Below are positions 10,759-20,170 of a stretch of DNA of 64,000 bases, in pieces. The notes beneath the pieces were generated by a model that saw nothing but the letters and a program-made list of their open reading frames with translations, did no database searches and was not told where the DNA came from. This stretch comes from Clostridiales bacterium (GTDB taxonomy: Bacteria; Bacillota; Clostridia; Lachnospirales; Lachnospiraceae). Both the position numbers and the translations under genes were made by a program. The stretch spans positions 48,410-112,409 of the forward strand of contig JAAYJU010000121.1 of NCBI GenBank assembly GCA_012522735.1. The letters run 5' to 3'. Numbering within the stretch: position 1 is the first letter of the stretch; every line of letters starts with the position of its first letter.

Positions 10759-13095
10759 TTAATTCCAGATCTGTATTGCATAATCCCTTATAGTTCTGTC
10801 GCTGGAAAATTTCCCAGCATTAGCGGTGTTAATAAAGCATTTCCTTCTAAATGCCGCAGAGTCAGTATAATCTCTGTTAACATCTAGTTTTGCCTCACAG
10901 TATGAGATAAAATCAAGAAGGATGTAATAATGATCCGGCTTATGCCAGCTGGCCCCCATAAGCAGTGAGTCATATAACTCCTTAAACATACCTGTTCCAC
11001 CGTCATCAAATGTTCCGTCTATTAAGGTATCAAGCAGTCTTTTAATTCTTGGATTGCTTTTATATATCTCTACAGGATCATAAGTATCCTTGATTTTCTC
11101 TATATCCTCTACTCTTGCTCCAAAGATATAGTTATTCTCACATCCTGCCTGCTCTACGATTTCCACATTGGCTCCATCATAGGTTCCCAGTGTAACCGCT
11201 CCGTTAAGCATGAACTTCATATTGCCTGTTCCCGAGGCTTCGGTTCCCGCCGTTGAAATCTGCTCAGACACATCTGCTGCCGGGGTAAGCTTTTCTGCAT
11301 AGGATACATTATAATTTGTGACAAATACCACCTGTAGCTTATCATTCACATCAGGATCTGCGGCAATCATCTTTGCGATTTCATTGATATACTTGATAAT
11401 TCCCTTTGCTCTATAATATCCCGGTGCCGCTTTAGCTCCAAATATGAATACTGTCGGATTAAATTCCTTTATCCTTCCATCCTTCAACCCATAATAAATA
11501 TCCAGTATAGAAAATGCATTCAGTAGCTGCCTTTTATATTCATGGAGCCTTTTAACCTGAATATCAAATATGAAATCAGGATTTACATTAATTCCTTCGT
11601 GCTTCAGGATGTATTCTGCCAGCTGTCTTTTCTTAATCCGTTTAATATGGTCATATTGCTTTATTACCGCCTGATCATCAGCCAAGTTCTCCAGCTTCTT
11701 TAAGGCACTCAGATCAGTTATCCAGGAACTACCGATTTTATCTGTAATAAATCCAGCAAGCTCCATATTAGCAATGGCAAGCCATCTTCTCTGTGTAATT
11801 CCGTTAGTTTTATTGTTAAAACGTTCAGGATATATCTTATACCATTCATTAAGGGCATCCTTTTTAAGAATTTCAGTATGAAGCATTGCCACACCGTTGG
11901 TTGAAAAGCATACGAATATAGCCATCCTTGCCATATGAATTGTCTTACCATCGATAATCAGATACTTCTTCATATCCTCTGGTGTCACTATATTAAAGGA
12001 CTTAAGCTCACTAATTAGTACCTTATTAAGCCTTACTATATATTTATAAATATGAGGTATAACCGATTTTATAAGAGATACATCCCATTTTTCCAAGGCC
12101 TCAGCCATAATGGTGTGATTGGTATAGGCAAATGTCTCCTTGGCTATACGAAGCGCCTTGGCAAAGGATATATCTTCATTTTCCATCAGTAGTCTTATAA
12201 GCTCTGGTATGGCAAGAACAGGGTGTGTATCATTTAACTGAAATACATACTCACTAGAAAAAGAACTAAAATCATTACCGTGCTTTTCCTTGTATTTTTT
12301 TATTATGTCCTGTAAGGAGGCGCTGGAGAAGAAGTACTCCTGCTTTATTCTTAGCTTTTTGCCTTCCTTTGTACTGTCATTAGGATATAGAAGACTTGAT
12401 ATAGCTTCCGCTTCACTTCTGTCCTTAACGGCTTTATCATATTGCTGATTATTAAACAGTTCAAAATCGAATACTACAGTAGGCTCCGCCTGCCATAGGC
12501 GAAGTGTATTTATAGTCTTACCACCATATCCTATTACAGGCATATCGTAGGGAACCGCAAGCACCGTCTGATTCTTAAATTCAATAGACACAGTATCCTC
12601 ATCCCTACGTATTGACCAAGGATCTCCATACCTTTGCCAATCATCTGGAAGCTCTCTTTGGAAACCATCTTCAAATTTCTGCTTAAACAGACCATATTTA
12701 TAGCGAATACCGTAACCGTTAAGTATAATGCCATGGGTTGCTGCGGAATCCAAGAAGCATGCCGCCAATCTTCCCAGCCCTCCATTTCCAAGGGCTGCGT
12801 CCTCTATATCCTCAAATACTCGAATGTCAATGCCATTCTCGCTCATCAGCTCGACAAATTGATTCATCAAGCCCGTATTATAAAGATTACTGTAAATCAT
12901 GCGTCCTACAAGGAACTCCATGGAGAGATAACAAACCTTTTTCTTATCAGAGTATAATCCCCAATCCTGGTCTGTTGTTCTCATGGCTGCTTTACTCACA
13001 GCATTATAAAGCTCAATATTGCTTGCTTCTTTAATAGTTTTCCCATAATCTATATCCAGAATTAAACCTACATTAGTCTTAAAACTGTTATCCAT
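10759..13095 (-). CDS. glgP: Glycogen/maltodextrin phosphorylase
   Basis: Cytosolic GT35 enzyme that releases glucose-1-phosphate from alpha-1,4-glucans using phosphate. About 778 aa, full length. The PLP-binding region is seen as EASGTGNMKFMLNGAVTLGT and the substrate region as FQLNDTHPVLAIPE. The ORF track starts at 13107, but GGAGG precedes the internal ATG at 13095, which overlaps the end of malQ (ATGGATAA). The two are thus translationally coupled. With malQ it forms a maltodextrin-degrading pair, so malP would be an equally fair symbol. Confidence 0.93.
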   Translation of the reverse strand: MDNSFKTNVGLILDIDYGKTIKEASNIELYNAVSKAAMRTTDQDWGLYSDKKKVCYLSMEFLVGRMIYSNLYNTGLMNQFVELMSENGIDIRVFEDIEDAALGNGGLGRLAACFLDSAATHGIILNGYGIRYKYGLFKQKFEDGFQRELPDDWQRYGDPWSIRRDEDTVSIEFKNQTVLAVPYDMPVIGYGGKTINTLRLWQAEPTVVFDFELFNNQQYDKAVKDRSEAEAISSLLYPNDSTKEGKKLRIKQEYFFSSASLQDIIKKYKEKHGNDFSSFSSEYVFQLNDTHPVLAIPELIRLLMENEDISFAKALRIAKETFAYTNHTIMAEALEKWDVSLIKSVIPHIYKYIVRLNKVLISELKSFNIVTPEDMKKYLIIDGKTIHMARMAIFVCFSTNGVAMLHTEILKKDALNEWYKIYPERFNNKTNGITQRRWLAIANMELAGFITDKIGSSWITDLSALKKLENLADDQAVIKQYDHIKRIKKRQLAEYILKHEGINVNPDFIFDIQVKRLHEYKRQLLNAFSILDIYYGLKDGRIKEFNPTVFIFGAKAAPGYYRAKGIIKYINEIAKMIAADPDVNDKLQVVFVTNYNVSYAEKLTPAADVSEQISTAGTEASGTGNMKFMLNGAVTLGTYDGANVEIVEQAGCENNYIFGARVEDIEKIKDTYDPVEIYKSNPRIKRLLDTLIDGTFDDGGTGMFKELYDSLLMGASWHKPDHYYILLDFISYCEAKLDVNRDYTDSAAFRRKCFINTANAGKFSSDRTIRDYAIQIWN

Positions 13096-14623
13096 CGCTG
13101 CCTCCATTTACTATGCGTCCATATAGATATGACCACTCATATAGTGTTTTTTCATCAATTTGCTTATACTGACTTTTTAGAAGTCTCCACCTCCAATTGT
13201 TTCCTATTGTTGATGGGTGATTTATTCTTGCAGAGTTATCCAGCTTTAAAAAGTCCTGCATCTGAATAATTATAACATCAGCATTGCTTGTATAAAGAGC
13301 TCTTATAATAGCATCAGGCAAATTCTTAGATAACTTGGTGTTAAAGTATTTCTTTGTGAACCTTAGTTCCTTCCTATTCTTATTACCTAAGTATCCCATA
13401 AGAGTCTCATTATCATGGGTGCCAATATATGCAACCATATTAGAATCCCTGTAATTATGCAAAAGAGAAGGATTATCTATGTTGCCATCGAGCCCGAACT
13501 CTAGAACCTTCATTCCGGGGAATCCGGTTTCCTCTATAAGCTGAACCACGTTCGGTGTCAGGACTCCTAGATCCTCCGCGATTATCTTCGCATCTCCAAT
13601 GGAAGCCTTTATTAGGTCTGTTAGCTTCTTACCGGGGCCCTTCTTCCATTCGCCCTCTACTGCCGTGGGACAATCGGCCGGAATAGAGTAATAATTAACA
13701 ATACCTATAAAATGATCTATGCGAATGACATCATAAAGCTTGGCAGACGACCTCATCCTTTCTTTCCACCATGTAAATCCATCCTCTTCCATTACATCCC
13801 ACCTATATAAGGGATTACCCCATCTCTGACCAAATTCAGTAAATATATCTGGTGGAACTCCTGCTACATGGATGGGGTTCATTCTTTCGTCTAGCTCAAA
13901 CAACTCATGATGAGCCCAGACATCAGAGCTATCCATTGCCACATATAGAGGAATGTCTCCGATTATACTTATACCCTTGCTATTGGTGTATGCCTTTAGC
14001 CTATTCCATTGCTCGCTGAACTTAAACTGTACAAAATTCCAGAACTCTATTTCTTCCTTAAGAATATCCTTATATTTTTTTATTGCTGCAGGCTTACGAT
14101 ACTTGATATCATCATCCCATAAAAGCCATTCTTTACTGTCAAAATGAGTCTTCACCGACATATATAGGCTGTAATCATCAAGCCAATATGCGTTATTTTC
14201 ACAAAAAATTTGGTAGTCCAGCTTCTCCTTATGTTTACTTCTCTTAAAAGCATATTTAAGAATCTTCACTCTGCTGTTATAAACCAAACCATAATCTATT
14301 TCATCCTCTGAGTTTTGCCAGTCATAGGCATCAACTTCTTCATGCCCTAGCAGACCTTCTTCAATTAACAGGTCCAAATCAATAAAATATGGGTTTCCTG
14401 CAAAAGCAGAAAAGGATTGATAAGGACTATCACCATAGCTGGTAGGTCCTATGGGTAGCACCTGCCAGTACCTACACCCTATTCGTCCTAGAAAATCAAC
14501 AAATTCGAAGCTTTCTTTTCCAAATGTACCTATACCATAATTAGACGGTATAGCACTTATGGGAAGCAATACTCCTGCCCCTCTGGTTAATCTAAAGCTT
14601 TTATTTTTTCTGGTTTTTCTCAT
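13088..14623 (-). CDS. malQ: 4-alpha-glucanotransferase (amylomaltase)
   Basis: Cytosolic GH77 enzyme that rearranges maltodextrins and supplies longer chains to the phosphorylase encoded next to it. At 511 aa it is full length. GH77 signatures are visible: GAGVLLPISAIPSNYGIG near the start, QVLPIGPTSYGDSPYQS (about residues 55-71), DVIRIDHFIG with the catalytic Asp region, IAEDLGVLTPNV, and IGTHDNETLMGY. It is the first gene after a promoter carrying two LacI-type half-sites, and it is divergent from a LacI regulator. This supports control by that regulator in response to maltose or maltodextrin. Confidence 0.95.
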   Translation of the reverse strand: MRKTRKNKSFRLTRGAGVLLPISAIPSNYGIGTFGKESFEFVDFLGRIGCRYWQVLPIGPTSYGDSPYQSFSAFAGNPYFIDLDLLIEEGLLGHEEVDAYDWQNSEDEIDYGLVYNSRVKILKYAFKRSKHKEKLDYQIFCENNAYWLDDYSLYMSVKTHFDSKEWLLWDDDIKYRKPAAIKKYKDILKEEIEFWNFVQFKFSEQWNRLKAYTNSKGISIIGDIPLYVAMDSSDVWAHHELFELDERMNPIHVAGVPPDIFTEFGQRWGNPLYRWDVMEEDGFTWWKERMRSSAKLYDVIRIDHFIGIVNYYSIPADCPTAVEGEWKKGPGKKLTDLIKASIGDAKIIAEDLGVLTPNVVQLIEETGFPGMKVLEFGLDGNIDNPSLLHNYRDSNMVAYIGTHDNETLMGYLGNKNRKELRFTKKYFNTKLSKNLPDAIIRALYTSNADVIIIQMQDFLKLDNSARINHPSTIGNNWRWRLLKSQYKQIDEKTLYEWSYLYGRIVNGGSDG

Positions 14624-14696
14624 AATTCGCGCTCTCTCTTATATACTCAGACTGTATTTACATAGTTGTATAATCTATCTGCTAATCACTTATTTA

Positions 14697-14719
14697 AGTT
14701 TTCGGAAGTTTTCGAAACT
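14697..14719. promoter_or_regulatory. Tandem LacI-type operator half-sites at the malQ promoter
   Basis: AGTTTTCGGA and AGTTTTCGAA follow each other with a 10-bp period, one helical turn. The second lies in a TTTCGAAA palindrome. They sit immediately downstream of the malQ -10 box, a position expected for repression by the divergent LacI protein. Confidence 0.65.
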
Positions 14720-14727
14720 ATATAGAT

Positions 14728-14756
14728 AGAATATCACCTAAACAACAATTTGTCAA
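14728..14756 (-). promoter_or_regulatory. Sigma-A promoter of malQ-glgP
   Basis: Minus strand TTGACA (14751-14756), 17-nt spacer, TATTCT (14728-14733) preceded by TGA, an extended -10. The leader to malQ is about 100 nt. Confidence 0.75.
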
Positions 14757-14881
14757 TGCTTTTAGTAAAATTATATATATTTTGTGGGCTTGTACATCGT
14801 AATATTGGTAAAATTAATATTTTTATGCAATAATAAATGTATAATATCGAGCAATACGATAAATAATACAAGATTTTCGGA

Positions 14882-14910
14882 TTGATTTTTGTCTTGCCTT
14901 GCTATATAAT
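14882..14910 (+). promoter_or_regulatory. Sigma-A promoter of the malR-like LacI gene
   Basis: TTGATT (14882-14887), 17-nt spacer, TATAAT (14905-14910). It points away from malQ and toward the LacI gene at 15036. Confidence 0.7.
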
Positions 14911-14927
14911 ATCAATAAATTCATTTA

Positions 14928-14945
14928 TTTTCGTAATTTTCGTAA
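14928..14945. promoter_or_regulatory. Tandem operator half-sites at the LacI gene's own promoter
   Basis: Two adjacent copies of TTTTCGTAA, 9-bp period, begin about 11 nt after the predicted transcription start. They share the TTTTCG core with the sites at malQ, which points to the same regulator and to autoregulation. Confidence 0.6.
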
Positions 14946-15035
14946 ATAAACATATTGATAGAAAAGAGTTATTGAATATGCATATAAGAAGAGTTATACT
15001 GTGAATATTGATATTACATAAGAGGAGGAAAATCC

Positions 15036-16031
15036 ATGGTAACGATAAAAGATATTGCAAACAGATTAGGTATAGCTGTCAGTACAGTATCTAAGGGCTT
15101 AAATAATGCCAGTGATATTAGTGAGGAGACAAGACAGCTTGTTTTAGATACTGCAATAGAGATGGGTTATACCTCAAAAAAGCTAAAAGCATCAGGCTCT
15201 AGAAAGGTATGTATCTTCATTGAGAATATGGACTACGAGAATATCGAGCAATTTGGCTATGAGATTATCGTCGGCTTTAAGCTTTCTGCTGCCAGAAGGA
15301 AATGGGATGTCTCTGTGATTCCTACCAATCTCAATCTTCAGACAACAGAAAAATACGATTCATACATGCTAAGGAATGGTTACAGCGGGGCTTTTCTCTT
15401 AGGCTTTACCCTGCATGATGACTGGGTTAAGCAGCTTAATAAAACCACCGTTCCTACCGTCTTACTTGATAACTATATAGAGAAGAATGTACATGTGGGC
15501 TATGTTGGGACTGATAGTTCTGAAGGAATAGATTCGGCAGTCAGCCATCTATATGATTTAGGGCATAAAAAAATAGCCTTCCTAAACGGTGCTAAGAACT
15601 CTATGGTGTCAGAGCAGCGTAGGCAGGCCTTTGTAAACAGCATAATAAAGCACGGGCTTATCCCCGAGGAAAATCTTATTCGATATGGATACTATGTACC
15701 AGATTGCGCTAAGGATCACGTTCCTGGCTTTTTAGAAGACGGTGCTACTGCTATTATGTGCGCTAGTGACCTTATAGCCACTGGTGTTATAGCAGAGGTC
15801 CTAAAGCATGGACTACGGGTTCCCGAGGATATCAGCGTAATTGGCTTTGATGATCTACCGATAGCGTCACAGCTATCTCCTTCACTAACAACAATTAGAC
15901 AGGACCGTACCGACCTCGGAAAGAGTGCCTTCCTATTACTAGATGGACTTGTTCATGGCATATCCACCAGTAAGCTATTGCTACGCGCAAAATTCATTAC
16001 AAGAGAATCTACGGGACCAAGGAAAGCATAG
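15036..16031 (+). CDS. LacI-family regulator of maltodextrin genes (MalR-like)
   Basis: Transcription factor of 331 aa. An N-terminal LacI helix-turn-helix (TIKDIANRLGIAVSTVSKGL) is followed by a sugar-sensing type-1 periplasmic-binding fold ending in GFDDLPIASQLSPSLTTIRQD, typical of the family. A clear GAGGAGG precedes the ATG. It is divergent from malQ-glgP, and repeated TTTTCG half-sites lie at both promoters. The inference is that it represses malQ-glgP and itself until a maltose-type sugar is present. Activation rather than repression is possible but less likely given the operator positions. Confidence 0.9.
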   Translation: MVTIKDIANRLGIAVSTVSKGLNNASDISEETRQLVLDTAIEMGYTSKKLKASGSRKVCIFIENMDYENIEQFGYEIIVGFKLSAARRKWDVSVIPTNLNLQTTEKYDSYMLRNGYSGAFLLGFTLHDDWVKQLNKTTVPTVLLDNYIEKNVHVGYVGTDSSEGIDSAVSHLYDLGHKKIAFLNGAKNSMVSEQRRQAFVNSIIKHGLIPEENLIRYGYYVPDCAKDHVPGFLEDGATAIMCASDLIATGVIAEVLKHGLRVPEDISVIGFDDLPIASQLSPSLTTIRQDRTDLGKSAFLLLDGLVHGISTSKLLLRAKFITRESTGPRKA

Positions 16032-16073
16032 AATAATAATCGTAGCAGACTAAATCCTCTTTCTTGATCTGTT

Positions 16074-16415
16074 TCAGCTGTTTAAATTTTTATCAAGTTT
16101 ATCGTAGTACTTATAAAGCTTCTGTACCCCATTTTCTAAAATATAATAATGAAATATGTATGGAATTAATAGAGCCAGTAATAAAGCTGTTATTATCAAT
16201 GTTGTAATTTCAGGCCATGAGGTAAAACCAAATATTGCAATAATAGATAGAATTGCAAAGGTTGTGGTTACGATTAAGTGAATTAATCTTTCATGTTGAA
16301 AAAAACCTATCTGATTAAGCATTTCAGTTTTTAGTATATTCTTGTCATCTTCGGTCATCTTCTCATAGTCAAATCCTTCTAAGTAAGCCAAATACATTTT
16401 TATTCGGTTCTTCAT
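16074..16415 (-). CDS. Small membrane protein of unknown function, two transmembrane helices
   Basis: 113 aa with GGGGGAAG upstream of the ATG. The N-terminal 40 residues are charged and helical. Two hydrophobic segments follow (about 45-66 and 70-95), then a short cytoplasmic tail ending KYYDKLDKNLNS. I do not recognise a family. It is separated by about 100 nt from the DUF3343 gene and converges on the LacI gene, so it is probably its own unit. Confidence 0.7.
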   Translation of the reverse strand: MKNRIKMYLAYLEGFDYEKMTEDDKNILKTEMLNQIGFFQHERLIHLIVTTTFAILSIIAIFGFTSWPEITTLIITALLLALLIPYIFHYYILENGVQKLYKYYDKLDKNLNS

Positions 16416-16523
16416 TCGTACTTCCCCCTACCTTCACATATGTTTTAACTCTAAAATAATATGATGTTTCAATTCATATTCATACTAAAATTATACTTCT
16501 ATAGGTATATATTGTCAAATTAA

Positions 16524-16754
16524 TTATGATATCTCAAAAACCCCATCAAGTGGTAATCCCTTATCCTTAAGCACCTCAAGTACTCTGCTTTTATCCCCTG
16601 TGCTAATACGAAGGCAGACTCCACAGCTGGAGCTGATATGTCGAGGTATGGGTATCATCTTGGAGCTTATCCCCTCCTTACTAAGAATTTGATTTGCCTT
16701 GATAGCATAGCTTGATGAATACACCAATAAAACTGTATATTGCTTATTATTCAT
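16524..16754 (-). CDS. DUF3343 putative Se/S carrier-like protein
   Basis: 76 aa single-domain protein with a ferredoxin-like alpha/beta pattern and a conserved cysteine patch SSSCGVCLRIS at about residues 42-52. This family (putative Se/S carrier-like) is usually found beside YedE transporters and class-V aminotransferases in selenium-using anaerobes. Its ATG overlaps the stop of the aminotransferase (ATGA), so the two are coupled. The inferred role is a small carrier for reduced sulfur or selenium. The exact cargo cannot be told from sequence. Confidence 0.8.
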   Translation of the reverse strand: MNNKQYTVLLVYSSSYAIKANQILSKEGISSKMIPIPRHISSSCGVCLRISTGDKSRVLEVLKDKGLPLDGVFEIS

Positions 16755-17905
16755 ATCGTTTCCCTTGATAATCCGGCAACTGCTTCAATTGCCCTTATTA
16801 TATCATCCTCAGTATTAAAATAACTAATCCCAAATCTGACCGTACCCTCTGGGAATGTTCCTATAGTCATATGAGCCATAGGAGCACAATGTAGTCCTAT
16901 TCGACATAAAATATCATATTCTTCATCCAAACGAAGTCCTACTTCCGACGACTCCATACCTTGTATATTAAAAGAAACCACGGCTGTCTGTTCTCTTGCA
17001 TTCAATGTACCATATACAACACATCTGGGTATATCTAATAATCCATCTATTAATTGCTGGGTTAATCTAATCTCATGATTACGAATTTTATTCAAGCCTT
17101 CATGTAGTATCCAATTGATTCCTGCGGTTAATCCAGCCAGCCCCACACCGTTAATAGTGCCTGATTCCATTGCATCTGGGAGATAATCAGGCTGTTCATC
17201 ATATTCTGAATTGCTGCCTGTACCGCCTCGTAATAAGGGCCTCATATTCTTTACATTCACACACTCCCCTATTATCACTCCACCAGTCCCCGTAGGACCC
17301 AACAAGGATTTATGTCCCGTAAAGGCTAAAAGATCTATCATATCCCTCTCCATATTGATAGGAATAGAGCCCGCAGTTTGAGCAGCGTCTACCAGAAATA
17401 TTATTCCATACTTACGGCAGATACTACCTATCTCTCGAATGGGCATTATTGTCCCAACGATATTCGATGCATGATTTAAGGCTACCATCTTGGTATTTGG
17501 TCTAATATGTGCTTCTAAATCCTCTGCCTTAAGCCTTCCGCATTTATCACAGCTTACAATTGATAGCTCGACACCTTCTTTTTGAAGCTGCCTGAGTGGT
17601 CTCATCATAGAATTATGCTCCATGGAACCAGTAATGACATGATCACCCGGAAGTAGATTACCCTGAAGACACAGATTCAGGGCCTCTGTTATATTGTATC
17701 CGAATACGACGCGAAGAGGGTCGGGGGTAATGAACATCCTCGCAACTGTTTCTCTGGCTCTATAGACTGATTGCCCAGCCCTTATGGCAAGCCTGTGTCC
17801 TCCACGGCCCGGATTAGCTCCAGTATTATTTAGAAAATCCACCATAGCCCTAGCAACGCAGGGTGGTTTAGGCCATGATGTTGCAGCATTATCTAGATAT
17901 ATCAT
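16751..17905 (-). CDS. Class-V aminotransferase / cysteine desulfurase-like protein
   Basis: PLP enzyme of 384 aa resembling cysteine desulfurases and selenocysteine lyases. The N-terminus MIYLDNAATSWPKPP is typical. The PLP lysine lies in FTGHKSLLGPTG (about residue 200), followed by LLRGGTGSNSE, and a candidate catalytic Cys in GLHCAPMAH (about 343). The C-terminal FPEGTVRFGISYFNTEDD matches the EGGxR-type subfamily linked to selenium-dependent hydroxylases. It overlaps both neighbours, YedE by 17 nt and DUF3343 by 4 nt. Likely it mobilises sulfur or selenium from cysteine or selenocysteine for the carrier encoded next to it. Confidence 0.87.
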   Translation of the reverse strand: MIYLDNAATSWPKPPCVARAMVDFLNNTGANPGRGGHRLAIRAGQSVYRARETVARMFITPDPLRVVFGYNITEALNLCLQGNLLPGDHVITGSMEHNSMMRPLRQLQKEGVELSIVSCDKCGRLKAEDLEAHIRPNTKMVALNHASNIVGTIMPIREIGSICRKYGIIFLVDAAQTAGSIPINMERDMIDLLAFTGHKSLLGPTGTGGVIIGECVNVKNMRPLLRGGTGSNSEYDEQPDYLPDAMESGTINGVGLAGLTAGINWILHEGLNKIRNHEIRLTQQLIDGLLDIPRCVVYGTLNAREQTAVVSFNIQGMESSEVGLRLDEEYDILCRIGLHCAPMAHMTIGTFPEGTVRFGISYFNTEDDIIRAIEAVAGLSRETI

Positions 17906-19022
17906 TGAACTCTCCTTTACTGATTCGCATAGTCAACCCAATCACAAGACAGAAAATAAATCCTGATACCACAGTAATATTTCCTAAAATACTTAAGTCA
18001 CCTACTGTACCGCATGCCGGTCTTCCTAATAAACCAAAATTATATGTAATGGCTGCTCCACAAAGCATACCAAGCACAAAGACGGCTGCATCGGTATCTC
18101 CTTCTCCCGAAAGAAAAAGCTGTCTTCCAGCGCATCCTCCTCCCATGGTAAATGCCAGTCCGGCAAGCATCATCCCAAGCAAGCTCCAGATATACTCTAT
18201 AATCCCAGCTGGTTCAGTAGCATTATTAAAGAATACATTATATTGCCCAAGTATTAAATTCATAATAAAGGCCATAATCACCATGGCTAATATACCATAG
18301 AGATAATGTCCATTTCTAATCATGAATGCATCTCTGAAACCACCGATTGTGCAAAACCTAGATCGTTGCGCTAAAAACCCGATTACCAATCCGACTATTA
18401 TAGATATCCAAATAGGAGCATTTAGTGATGAGGGCTCGTTCCAGCTTCTAAAGGGTGCACTATAATCATTTACTCTTATATTAAAAAATAGTAATAAGAA
18501 AAGAAGTAGCATTAGACACGGGAATATTAAACCTGTAACCGTCTTTGTCTTTTTAGGGCGTTCCAAATAAAAGCCGCCCCTGATAAAAAGCACTCCCGTA
18601 AATACACCTGCTATTAAGGCTATTAATGCCAAAGCCGCATTTAGATTACCTTCAGCAAGACGCAGTAGTGTTCCAAAGGGACATCCCGTGAAGGATAGTG
18701 ATCCAATCATTGCAAAAAAGCCAAGAAAGAAACGTATAATCGGAGCAGAGCCTTCTCTTGCCTTAAACTCTCTGAATAGTACGGCTGATAGGGTTGAACC
18801 TAGTACCAGGCCGATAATCTCAGGACGTATATATTGTCCTCCTGGAGCCTGATGTAAGCCCAAGGCTCCTACTATATCTCTCTCCATACAAGCGACGCAC
18901 AGTCCTGTCTCAGGATTTCCTAATCTATGTAAAATCGGAGCAAGAATACCAATTACACAACCAGTAAATATCATGAAGCTCTTTGAACCAAAGTAATTAA
19001 TTAACCTCTTCTTATTCATCAT
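17889..19022 (-). CDS. yedE: YedE-family putative selenium/sulfur transporter
   Basis: Integral membrane protein, 377 aa, with about nine to ten transmembrane helices in two YeeE/YedE-like halves. Conserved Cys-containing motifs line the predicted channel: TGCPFGTLLR, RSRFCTIGGFRDAF, GGGCAGRQLFLSGEG and GRPACG. This family is assigned to import of selenium compounds or, in relatives, thiosulfate. It overlaps the upstream Asp-box propeller gene by 11 nt and the downstream aminotransferase by 17 nt, so all four genes form one tight operon. SelD and YedF are not in the window, so the selenium role is inference. Confidence 0.85.
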   Translation of the reverse strand: MMNKKRLINYFGSKSFMIFTGCVIGILAPILHRLGNPETGLCVACMERDIVGALGLHQAPGGQYIRPEIIGLVLGSTLSAVLFREFKAREGSAPIIRFFLGFFAMIGSLSFTGCPFGTLLRLAEGNLNAALALIALIAGVFTGVLFIRGGFYLERPKKTKTVTGLIFPCLMLLLFLLLFFNIRVNDYSAPFRSWNEPSSLNAPIWISIIVGLVIGFLAQRSRFCTIGGFRDAFMIRNGHYLYGILAMVIMAFIMNLILGQYNVFFNNATEPAGIIEYIWSLLGMMLAGLAFTMGGGCAGRQLFLSGEGDTDAAVFVLGMLCGAAITYNFGLLGRPACGTVGDLSILGNITVVSGFIFCLVIGLTMRISKGEFNDISR

Positions 19023-20115
19023 GATCTTTCATGCCATAGCGATATACCGTAACATTTTTATTATAATAACCTGTTACATAGCATCCGTCAGGAGAAAGAT
19101 ATACACTTCCTTGCCCCTTACCTATAATCTCATCCGACCAGGTCATACCTCCATCTGAAGTTCGAAAGCCGATTATTAGCGGTTCTTCCTTTCCTGTTAA
19201 GGACATCACTGCGAGAGCATTATCCTTATCAAAAAATCTTATAGCTGTCGAGGCCCCCTCAAACTTTCCAATCTTATATCCATCATAGCCTTCCTTTATA
19301 GGAAGTGCCGAATCGGTCCAGCTCTCTCCATGATCCTTGGTGATATATAGGATTCCATCACCTGACAGCACACTTCCAAAAAAATCATCACCAGCTTCAT
19401 ATACTCCTATTCCGGCTATTTTACCCAAACCCTCAGGAAGTTTGATTTCATTGAAGTTCAATCCCCCGTCCCTTGTCTCGCTGATGACGCCATCCTGGCT
19501 AACCCAGCCCCTCATATCATCAAGAAAGCTTAGAGGACATGTACTTGGTCCTGTCTTGAAATCTAAGGTATCACCAAGTGTTTTTCCACCGTCAGTACTC
19601 ATCCTCAATCCTCCGGGAGTCCTAAAGCTCATCCCGGTCATTTTTCCACATATCCAGACGATATTGCTATCTACTATCTCTACACCAAAGATGCAGCCAC
19701 CACTCCCCTCATTTATGGTCCAAGACTCTCCTCCATTCGTAGTATAACAGGTCTTTCCTGCCCCACTAAAGCCTCCGGTTATTCCAAAGCTCTCATTGAG
19801 AAAGGCTGCCATTCTTACAGGCTGTTTTACGTTCAACTCTAGTGTTACATTCCATGCTTCTTTATTCTCGGCTTCGCTTATATCTTGAGCGTCTGAATCA
19901 TCGACGGATGCTATGTCTTCCGATTCCTCTGAATCATCTATATCATCTATATCTTTTGATACTTCTGTCAAATCATCTGTGTTCTTAGCATCCTCTATAA
20001 GAACCTCCTTCTCCTTACCATCCTTGTTAAGTCTCACTAGAATACCTATTAGAACTCCAATAACCACTATACATAATACTGCAATTGTTATTACTTTAGC
20101 CCTTAAGTACTTCAA
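19012..20115 (-). CDS. Membrane-anchored Asp-box (YCF48/BNR-like) beta-propeller protein
   Basis: Predicted extracytoplasmic protein, about 367 aa. The track start at 20160 is too early. AGGAGG sits 8 nt before an in-frame TTG at 20115, giving MKYLRAKVI. One transmembrane anchor (about residues 5-25) is followed by a very acidic linker (about 35-90, rich in Asp, Glu and Ser). Then come at least five Asp-box repeats (TTNGGESW, STDGGKTL, TRDGGLNF, TKDHGESW, TSDGGMTW), which mark a sialidase-like or YCF48-like propeller. It overlaps yedE and leads the selenium/sulfur operon. Such a partner is not part of the usual module, and its function is unknown. Confidence 0.8.
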   Translation of the reverse strand: MKYLRAKVITIAVLCIVVIGVLIGILVRLNKDGKEKEVLIEDAKNTDDLTEVSKDIDDIDDSEESEDIASVDDSDAQDISEAENKEAWNVTLELNVKQPVRMAAFLNESFGITGGFSGAGKTCYTTNGGESWTINEGSGGCIFGVEIVDSNIVWICGKMTGMSFRTPGGLRMSTDGGKTLGDTLDFKTGPSTCPLSFLDDMRGWVSQDGVISETRDGGLNFNEIKLPEGLGKIAGIGVYEAGDDFFGSVLSGDGILYITKDHGESWTDSALPIKEGYDGYKIGKFEGASTAIRFFDKDNALAVMSLTGKEEPLIIGFRTSDGGMTWSDEIIGKGQGSVYLSPDGCYVTGYYNKNVTVYRYGMKDHDE

Positions 20116-20170
20116 TCCTCTTACCTCCTGAACATAATATAATTTATAGCTATATATCATGATTTTAAAT

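Noticed and set aside
16524-20115. Selenocysteine codon (in-frame TGA) in the selenium/sulfur module
   Set aside because: All four frames are open without internal TGA, so no selenoprotein is indicated here.
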